Below are positions 1 through 4,776 of a stretch of 8,334 nt of DNA, piece by piece. The stretch lies in contig JAHEYE010000147.1 of assembly GCA_023251695.1 (NCBI GenBank), positions 1-8,334 of the forward strand, read 5' to 3'. The stretch is from Sphingobacteriaceae bacterium. Lineage in GTDB: Bacteria > Bacteroidota > Bacteroidia > B-17B0 > Aurantibacillaceae. Both the position numbers and the translations under genes were made by a program. The first letter of the stretch is position 1, and the number at the start of each line of letters is the position of its first letter. The notes under the pieces are model-generated. The model made no database searches. It had not been told where the DNA came from and worked only from the letters and a program-made list of their open reading frames with translations.

Positions 1-1
1 T

Positions 2-541
2 TTAATGGATGCTGTGGTGGATTGTTATTTTCATGCTATCGAAAAAATAGGGGATATAGTTGAGAATATTGAAGAAGATATTATCGCTAATGCCGGGAAA
101 GAATCTTTGCTTAAGTTATATGAACTAAAACGTGAAATGATTTTTTTGCGTAAGCAGGTTTGGCCCATGCGTGATATGATCAGTAATATGGTCCGTTCCG
201 AAACTAAATTAATAAATCCGAGTACCGATATTTATTTACGCGATTTACAAGATCATGTTACGCGTATTATTGATACTGTAGAAACCTATCGTGATTTATT
301 ATCGGGTATCATGGATATTTATTTAAGTACCAATGCGAATAAAATGAATGAAGTAATGAAGGTTTTAACCATCATGTCCTCTATTTTTATTCCTGTAACT
401 TTTGTGGCCGGGGTGTACGGCATGAACTTCGACGACATGCCTGAATTAAAATCGCCTTACGGTTATGCCGCTATATGGGGAGTAATGCTCACTATTATGA
501 TAGGCCTAATCATTTATTTCCGAAGGAAGAAGTGGATGTGA
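2..541 (+). CDS. corA: CorA-family Mg2+/divalent cation channel, C-terminal part (5' end outside window)
   Basis: Inner-membrane channel of the CorA family, which takes up Mg2+ (some members Co2+ or Ni2+) as a pentamer. Only the last ~180 residues are here. The frame is open to the left edge (a Leu codon precedes the first Met), so the Met at base 5 is internal and not the start. Counting from that Met, residues 1-115 form the long helical stalk with many acidic and basic residues. Residues ~119-138 are the first membrane helix, ending in the family signature YGMN (138-141). A short external loop with the conserved MPEL follows (145-148), then the second membrane helix (~152-172), and a basic RRKKWM tail that matches the positive C-terminus of CorA. 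The GMN motif followed by two-helix topology makes the family call secure; which ion it carries is not. It converges on the DsrE gene and has no evident functional link to it. Confidence 0.95.
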   Translation, partial: LMDAVVDCYFHAIEKIGDIVENIEEDIIANAGKESLLKLYELKREMIFLRKQVWPMRDMISNMVRSETKLINPSTDIYLRDLQDHVTRIIDTVETYRDLLSGIMDIYLSTNANKMNEVMKVLTIMSSIFIPVTFVAGVYGMNFDDMPELKSPYGYAAIWGVMLTIMIGLIIYFRRKKWM

Positions 542-584
542 GCTTAGAAGCCCAACCGACCAAATATACTTTTAACTTTGAGCG
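542..584. other. Short convergent intergenic gap
   Basis: These 43 bases separate the stop of the corA fragment from the stop of the DsrE-family gene on the other strand. The gap is AT-rich and contains no clear G/C-rich hairpin followed by a T run, so I see no intrinsic terminator for either gene. Confidence 0.6.
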
Positions 585-938
585 CTAATAATTTATTACT
601 TTATCACTATCAGCGATCCATTCTGTTAATTCCTTCATTCCGCTCCATTCTGTTCCTTCAATCAGTTTCATGGCTCTAAGCCCTCTTGCCTCCCCGCAGG
701 TTGTGCATAACCGTACTTTCCCACCCTTCTTGATAACTGCTTCAATCATTCGTTCAATATTATACAAACTGTTAGGGGTGGTTTCATTAGAAACGGAACA
801 AAATACGCCATCGGACATCAAGGAAATCCGGATTTCCGTTCCTTCAATATCCCTTTGAAATTGCATTGCAATTCTTAAAGCATTCCATGCTTTTTCTGTG
901 CCATAAGGCGCATCATTGATTATAATCAAAACTTTCAT
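585..938 (-). CDS. DsrE/DsrF-like (YchN-type) small sulfur-relay family protein
   Basis: Small soluble cytoplasmic protein of the DsrE/DsrF/YchN fold. Characterised relatives carry sulfur as cysteine persulfide or form oligomers of unknown role. With the start at 938 it is 117 residues and begins MKVLIIINDAPYGTEKAWNA, the usual N-terminal strand and following helix. It contains DGVFC (Cys47), a TPNSLYNIERM stretch, and CTTCGEARGL with Cys78 and Cys81 as a CxxC pair. The C-terminus, MKELTEWIADSDKVINY, is the typical family ending. I prefer this start to the in-frame ATG at 965: the nine extra residues (MDLKFKNRN) are not family-like, and that start would lie inside the preceding gene. With the 938 start the gap to the SpoIIE/rhodanese gene is only 10 bases, so it is the last gene of that operon. 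Its neighbour's rhodanese domain makes a persulfide-handling role plausible but unproven. Confidence 0.88.
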   Translation of the reverse strand: MKVLIIINDAPYGTEKAWNALRIAMQFQRDIEGTEIRISLMSDGVFCSVSNETTPNSLYNIERMIEAVIKKGGKVRLCTTCGEARGLRAMKLIEGTEWSGMKELTEWIADSDKVINY

Positions 939-948
939 ATTTCGGTTT

Positions 949-2634
949 TTAAATTTTAAATCCAATTACTAGTATATCGTCTGTTTGCTCCAAATCCCCT
1001 TTCCAATTATTGATGATAGCATCAAGTATTTTCTTTTGTTCAGCCAACGATTGATTGGAAATGGACTGTAACAAGGCTTTCATTTGTTTATACTTGAACT
1101 TCTTTCCTTTCGCCCCACCAAACTGATCCGTATAACCATCAGTATAAAGATAGAAGGTGTCACCTTTTTCTATATCAACAACTTGGTGCTTAAAATTTTC
1201 AGTTCGTTCACCTTTTCCAATTGGCATTTTATCCGCTTCAAATTCAATCAATTTATTATTCCTTATTAAAATAGGTGCATTATGTGCAGCGGCAAAACTT
1301 AGTTTTTTCTTTCCCTTATCAATCGAAACAAGTACACCATCCATTCCATCCTGTCCACCATCCTGAGAAATGCTGGTGATTAATTTATTCCTCACATATC
1401 CGCAGATTTCATTCGGGATTAAAATATTTCTTTCATTTATAGCTTCATTCAAAAATGAAATGTTCAGTAAACTCATAAATGCACCGGGAACCCCATGACC
1501 GGTTGAATCGCAAACAGCGAGATAAAAATTATCGTTTTTAAATGTTGCCCAATAAAAATCTCCGCTTACAATATCTTTTGGTTTAAACAGGATAAAATAA
1601 TCGGAAAGATTATTCTTTAACAAATTTTCATCGGCCAACATGGTTTGCTGGATACGTCTGGCGTAATTAATAGAATCTGTTATCTCCTTACTTTTTTCAT
1701 GTATTTCAAGACTTTTTTGCTCACCTGATGTTTTTAGTTCTGCCTGTGTTCGCGCAAAATAATATTGAAGCAAATAAATAATAAGTGAAATTCCAATTAT
1801 ATTCATCAGAAAAAACCGATTGATGAACTTCTCAGAAAGATGCCAGTTAAAATAAGAAGGTAAATAATCATTAATAAAAAATGCTGCTATTACTGCAAGC
1901 ACAAAAGCTGCAAACCAATAAATAGATTTTTTTGCTCCGTAAAAGGTAAGGGCAGCAAGCGGACATATAAGTGCCCACAATATTATGGAACTTGACTGCA
2001 TAAAACCGCCAAGGGAAATTTGAAGCAATAAGGGTAATAATAAAATCAAGAATATTTGACTGAACCTAAAAAACTTAAATTTTTTGAAAAGAAGAAACGC
2101 ACCTATGCTTATTAATGAAAGAATACCATAACCGAATGGTATTAAACCAGGCAAAATTAAACCGCTAAAAAAGTACAAAGCCCCCCATGTCAGTCCAGCA
2201 AAAGCAAATGGAAAAGCCATGATTAGTAGGGTAGATTTTTTTAGTTTTTCATCATCGGTATCATTTGGTAAGTGTCCTTTTTGAATTAATTTTTTGAATA
2301 GTGAATTATTTTGAGCCGCGGTTTTATTTTCATTTTCAATCCACCCAAATGTTCCTGTTTCAAGAAAAAAAACATTTGAATCATGGTTTTCCCGGATAAA
2401 ATCAGCTGTGCGTTCGGATCGCCCCCCTCCATTGCCACACACCGTAACTATTGTTTTTCTAAAATCAAGGCTCGATTTTTTTGTTTCAATCTGTTCGATC
2501 GGAACATTTATTGAAAAAGGAATATGTTGTCCCTTGTATTCCTCTTCGCTTCTCACGTCAACAACAATGAGAGCAGTGCTGCTTTTTAGCAATGAATTCA
2601 GTTCAGTAGGATTTATTGATTTTTTTTGCATCAT
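949..2634 (-). CDS. Rhodanese domain - six-TM membrane module - SpoIIE-type PP2C phosphatase fusion
   Basis: Predicted 561-residue membrane protein in three parts. Residues ~5-105 are a rhodanese domain: VVDVRSEEEY (24-33), a candidate catalytic Cys66 in VTVCGNGGGRS, then TGTFGW. Residues ~135-292 hold about six hydrophobic helices, resembling membrane modules found in front of some bacterial adenylate/guanylate cyclases (from memory). A short charged linker leads to SINYARRIQ (321-329), the usual entry to Bacteroidota SpoIIE domains. The PP2C domain (~345-561) carries VSGDFYW (Asp359), CDSTGHGVPGAF (Asp376), YTDGYTDQFGG (Asp499, Asp503) and TDDILVIG (Asp552/553). The acidic metal-binding residues are therefore present and it should be an active Ser/Thr phosphatase, by family logic acting on a phosphorylated STAS-type protein. 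Both end domains should face the cytoplasm. The start is an ATG-ATG pair 8 bases after the MFS stop, indicating co-transcription. The rhodanese loop is CX5R rather than the usual CX4R (see findings). Confidence 0.92.
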   Translation of the reverse strand: MMQKKSINPTELNSLLKSSTALIVVDVRSEEEYKGQHIPFSINVPIEQIETKKSSLDFRKTIVTVCGNGGGRSERTADFIRENHDSNVFFLETGTFGWIENENKTAAQNNSLFKKLIQKGHLPNDTDDEKLKKSTLLIMAFPFAFAGLTWGALYFFSGLILPGLIPFGYGILSLISIGAFLLFKKFKFFRFSQIFLILLLPLLLQISLGGFMQSSSIILWALICPLAALTFYGAKKSIYWFAAFVLAVIAAFFINDYLPSYFNWHLSEKFINRFFLMNIIGISLIIYLLQYYFARTQAELKTSGEQKSLEIHEKSKEITDSINYARRIQQTMLADENLLKNNLSDYFILFKPKDIVSGDFYWATFKNDNFYLAVCDSTGHGVPGAFMSLLNISFLNEAINERNILIPNEICGYVRNKLITSISQDGGQDGMDGVLVSIDKGKKKLSFAAAHNAPILIRNNKLIEFEADKMPIGKGERTENFKHQVVDIEKGDTFYLYTDGYTDQFGGAKGKKFKYKQMKALLQSISNQSLAEQKKILDAIINNWKGDLEQTDDILVIGFKI

Positions 2635-2642
2635 CGGAGTTG

Positions 2643-3884
2643 TTAGTTCTTAAAAAACCGGCCATATAATTTAGGGTGAGAACCGACGCATCTCATCCTA
2701 TGTGCAATTATAATTGCGGATGAAATCGTAAGAAAACCAACAACTGTGATTGACGAATAAACCCCCAGCCAATCGGCAATTATCCCTGTTAGAATAGCAC
2801 CGATTGCGTATCCTAAATCCCGCCAAAAGCGAAATATACCAAAGCTTTTTGCTCTGTCGGTTGGGTTAGTGTTTTCTGCAATTGTAGCAAGGAAAGTCGG
2901 ATATACCATTGCGGTTCCCCAACCTAAAATAACTGAAAGAATAATAAAATGAAGCAGTGTTTCTGCCCAAGGAATAATCAATAAAGTGAGACCCTGTAAA
3001 AACATACCTACGAAAAGCATGTGTTTTTTACAAAATTTATCGGCCATCTTTCCGGTAAACAATTGGCCGATGCCCCAAACAGCAGGATAGGCGGCTGTTG
3101 CAATTCCAATTTGCTCCAATGAAAAATGTTTCTGCGCCAATAGGATTGGGAAAATTCCCCAAGCCATACCATCGTTTAAGTTATTAATCAATCCTGCCTG
3201 AGTAACCGAACCAAGATTTTTATCCTTCCAGGTTGTATCCCAAAATATATTTTTTAGAGTAGGAAGCGTATTTGTGTCTGTTTCATTTGCAACGTGATGT
3301 TTAGTATCCTTTATAAAAAACCAGCTCCCAAATAATCCCATAAAAGAAAGAACAATACCTATATAAAAAGGATAGGGCCTTAATCCGTATTTCCCTGCAA
3401 TCCACCCTGTAAAAAAGGCAACAACAGCAACAGAAAGGTAACCTGCAAATTCATTTAATCCCATTGCAAATCCTCTCTGTTTTTCGCCGACGATATCAAT
3501 CTTCATTACAACTGTGATACTCCAGGTTAAGCCTTGATTGATACCTAATAAAATATTTGCAGCTATAATCCAATTCCAATTTGCCGCAAAAATTAATAGG
3601 AAAGGAACAGGAATTGCAAAAAGCCAACCAAGCATCAATAAATTTTTCCGACCAACATTATTTGCTAAAGAACCCGTAAAATAATTTGTAATCGCCTTTA
3701 CAATTCCAAAAACAATAATGAATGAAAGTATTGCTGTTTTCGCAGCTATGTGAAATTCGGCTTCAGCAATTTGAGGAAGTATCGCTCTCTCCAGTCCAAC
3801 CATGCCTCCGACAAAAGCATTAATAATAACCAGCAAGGTAAACTGTCTCCAGTTTTCTTTTAAGCCAAGTTTAATAGTATCCAT
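2643..3884 (-). CDS. Major facilitator superfamily (MFS) transporter, substrate unknown
   Basis: Predicted 413-residue inner-membrane secondary transporter, about the usual MFS length, with hydrophobic segments consistent with 12 helices in two six-helix halves. The loop between helices 2 and 3 has the MFS motif A form GSLANNVGRK (71-80). A degenerate second copy, GKMADKFCKKHML (278-290), lies at the equivalent place in the second half. A hydrophilic loop (~192-225, DTKHHVANETDTNTLPTL) separates the halves. FRFWRDLGYAIGAI (351-364) is a distinctive late motif. I cannot assign a substrate; an efflux-type role is as likely as uptake. The ATG at 3884 is the first in frame and lies just downstream of a TAnnTTTG element. 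The gene follows the Crp/Fnr regulator on the same strand by 67 bases and is 8 bases ahead of the rhodanese/SpoIIE gene, so it is probably the first gene of a three-gene operon controlled by that regulator. Confidence 0.9.
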   Translation of the reverse strand: MDTIKLGLKENWRQFTLLVIINAFVGGMVGLERAILPQIAEAEFHIAAKTAILSFIIVFGIVKAITNYFTGSLANNVGRKNLLMLGWLFAIPVPFLLIFAANWNWIIAANILLGINQGLTWSITVVMKIDIVGEKQRGFAMGLNEFAGYLSVAVVAFFTGWIAGKYGLRPYPFYIGIVLSFMGLFGSWFFIKDTKHHVANETDTNTLPTLKNIFWDTTWKDKNLGSVTQAGLINNLNDGMAWGIFPILLAQKHFSLEQIGIATAAYPAVWGIGQLFTGKMADKFCKKHMLFVGMFLQGLTLLIIPWAETLLHFIILSVILGWGTAMVYPTFLATIAENTNPTDRAKSFGIFRFWRDLGYAIGAILTGIIADWLGVYSSITVVGFLTISSAIIIAHRMRCVGSHPKLYGRFFKN

Positions 3885-3903
3885 TAACTGAGGTTTGTTA
3901 ATA

Positions 3904-3911
3904 CAAAACTA
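3904..3911 (-). promoter_or_regulatory. Candidate Bacteroidota -7 promoter element for the MFS operon
   Basis: On the minus strand these bases read TAGTTTTG, a full match to the TAnnTTTG -7 consensus of Bacteroidota. It lies about 20 bases upstream of the MFS ATG, leaving room for a short leader. The -33 TTTG element is not cleanly present: only a TGTTT-like stretch lies at a suitable distance. It implies that the MFS/phosphatase/DsrE genes can be transcribed separately from the regulator gene. Confidence 0.45.
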
Positions 3912-3951
3912 CCTCTAATGAATTTTTAAACACTTTACATATGATAAGAAA

Positions 3952-4524
3952 TTACTTTGTGCCTCTGATGCGGCTGAGGCTGACTGGAGTGATGCCTAAA
4001 TAAGAAGCAATGAGTTTTAGTGGTACCCGCTTTAAAACATTGGAGTGGTCTTTTAGTAAATTAAGATAACGTTCCTCCGCAGTATTGAACTGTAAACTTT
4101 CAATTCTACTTACCGTATTTACATAGGAATTCTCTATTATCTTACGGAAAAGTCTTTCTAAATCAGGATGCGAATCAAAGAGTTTAAATAATCTATCAGA
4201 ATCTATGGCAATCAAAATCGTGTCTTCAATTGCCTGAATTGCCTTTTTGGAAGGCTTGCCGGTAAACAAGCTTTCTGCTCTTGCAACAAACGCATTTTCA
4301 AATTCAAAACTTTCGGTTATATCCGTGGCGTTTTTAAAATAATAAATTCGTACAACACCACTTTTTACAAAGTAGATTGTTTTGCAAGTATGTCCAATTG
4401 CTTGCACATCCTTTCCCTTAAGAAATTTTACTTCTTTGCAAATCTCGGCTAAAGCCTTTTCTGACTCAGATGAAATGGAGTGTATTACATTAATATGTCG
4501 CAGAATGCTATTCAACCCTGACAA
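3952..4524 (-). CDS. Crp/Fnr-family transcriptional regulator (TTG start)
   Basis: Predicted 190-residue DNA-binding protein with an N-terminal cyclic-nucleotide-binding-like beta-roll (~25-110), a dimer helix (~115-142) and a C-terminal helix-turn-helix. The helix-turn-helix is VPLKLIASYLGITPVSLSRI (167-186), the standard Bacteroidota version. SRIESLQFNTAEERYLNLL (139-157) is the usual lead-in. The phosphate-binding cassette that would contact cAMP (GE...R-S/T-A) is not recognisable around residues 76-100, and the two cysteines (29 and 47) do not form an FNR-type Fe-S pattern, so the signal is unknown. No ATG is available: the protein has no internal Met, and an in-frame TGA lies six codons upstream. 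The TTG at 4522-4524 is therefore the most likely start, and it gives the normal family N-terminus. It stands upstream of the MFS gene in the same direction, so that operon is its natural target. Confidence 0.9.
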   Translation of the reverse strand: MSGLNSILRHINVIHSISSESEKALAEICKEVKFLKGKDVQAIGHTCKTIYFVKSGVVRIYYFKNATDITESFEFENAFVARAESLFTGKPSKKAIQAIEDTILIAIDSDRLFKLFDSHPDLERLFRKIIENSYVNTVSRIESLQFNTAEERYLNLLKDHSNVLKRVPLKLIASYLGITPVSLSRIRGTK

Positions 4525-4563
4525 AGTATAAGTAAAAGGTCACAAAAGTTCACTCTTTATACT
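4525..4563 (-). promoter_or_regulatory. Regulator leader: tandem 10-bp repeat nested in an inverted repeat
   Basis: The short stretch between the tRNA and the Crp/Fnr start holds a tandem repeat, on the minus strand GTGAACTTTT then GTGACCTTTT (plus-strand 4544-4553 and 4534-4543; 9 of 10 bases equal). It is flanked by a perfect 7-base inverted repeat (plus-strand AGTATAA at 4525-4531, TTATACT at 4557-4563). A 10-base spacing places both copies on the same face of the helix, which would suit an operator. The outer arms could instead form a weak AT-rich stem in the RNA. No full TAnnTTTG promoter is seen here, so the regulator may be read from the tRNA promoter. The role is inferred only. Confidence 0.35.
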
Positions 4564-4568
4564 CTTAG

Positions 4569-4640
4569 TACCCTCGCCAGGAATCGAACCTGGATTTAGC
4601 GTTTAGGAAACGCTCGTTCTATCCATTGAACTACGTGGGC
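4569..4640 (-). tRNA. trnR: tRNA-Arg (anticodon CCU)
   Basis: The minus strand folds into a full 72-base cloverleaf. The acceptor stem is GCCCACG/CGAGGGT with discriminator A. The D arm is GTTC/GAAC with a GG-containing loop. The anticodon stem is AGCGT/ACGCT around loop TTCCTAA, with anticodon CCT at plus-strand 4605-4607, which reads AGG (Arg). The variable loop is AAAT, and the T arm is CCAGG/CCTGG with loop TTCGATT. The 3' CCA is not encoded. The acceptor stem has a G1-U72 wobble and an A5/A68 mismatch; the other five pairs are good. It lies on the same strand as the regulator, 44 bases ahead of it, with no intrinsic terminator between them. Confidence 0.95.
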
Positions 4641-4776
4641 ATATTTAGAAGGCACAAATTTAAGCTATTTTTATTAATATTTTCCATCTAAAACTGTAAG
4701 GTTCAGGGGGCTCTTTTCGTCTCTCTTAATAACAAAAATTCTTACTATATTTAGGTGCCTTATTTAGTATTGGCTT
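4641..4776. other. Divergent intergenic region between tRNA-Arg and the propeller sensor gene
   Basis: These 136 bases are the longest non-coding stretch in the window. They hold the tRNA promoter on the minus strand. For the plus-strand gene there are only imperfect matches to TAnnTTTG: TATATTTA at 4746-4753 and TAGTATTG at 4765-4772, each with one mismatch. The second is too close to the ATG at 4777 to be useful unless the leader is almost absent. I see no ORF, hairpin terminator or repeat. Confidence 0.4.
4655..4662 (-). promoter_or_regulatory. Candidate -7 promoter element for tRNA-Arg
   Basis: The minus strand reads TAAATTTG, a full match to TAnnTTTG, ending 14 bases before the tRNA 5' end. 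This predicts a start about 7-8 bases upstream of the mature tRNA. An exact -33 TTTG is not seen at the usual spacing; the region upstream is an AT-rich run. Read-through from here could also supply the Crp/Fnr gene. Confidence 0.5.

Noticed and set aside
542..584. Bidirectional terminator between the convergent genes
   Set aside because: No stable G/C stem followed by a T run could be found in the gap.
670..858. Plus-strand open frame inside the DsrE gene
   Set aside because: It is antisense to a gene with clear family motifs and its translation resembles nothing known.
939..965. Longer start for the DsrE gene at 965
   Set aside because: It would overlap the upstream gene by 17 bases and add nine residues not typical of the family. 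The ATG at 938 opens the conserved MKVLIII strand.
1084..1366. Two overlapping plus-strand open frames
   Set aside because: Both are antisense to the conserved PP2C motifs of the rhodanese/SpoIIE gene.
2408..2653. Plus-strand open frame over the start of the rhodanese gene
   Set aside because: It is antisense to the rhodanese active site and the MFS stop; composition artefact.
3931..3950. CATATG-centred palindrome as an FNR/CRP box before the MFS gene
   Set aside because: The symmetry does not extend beyond the central six bases and neither TTGAT-N4-ATCAA nor TGTGA-N6-TCACA is present.
4569..4640. tRNA gene as an integration site for a mobile island
   Set aside because: No integrase, no direct copy of the tRNA 3' end and no break in composition are visible on either side.
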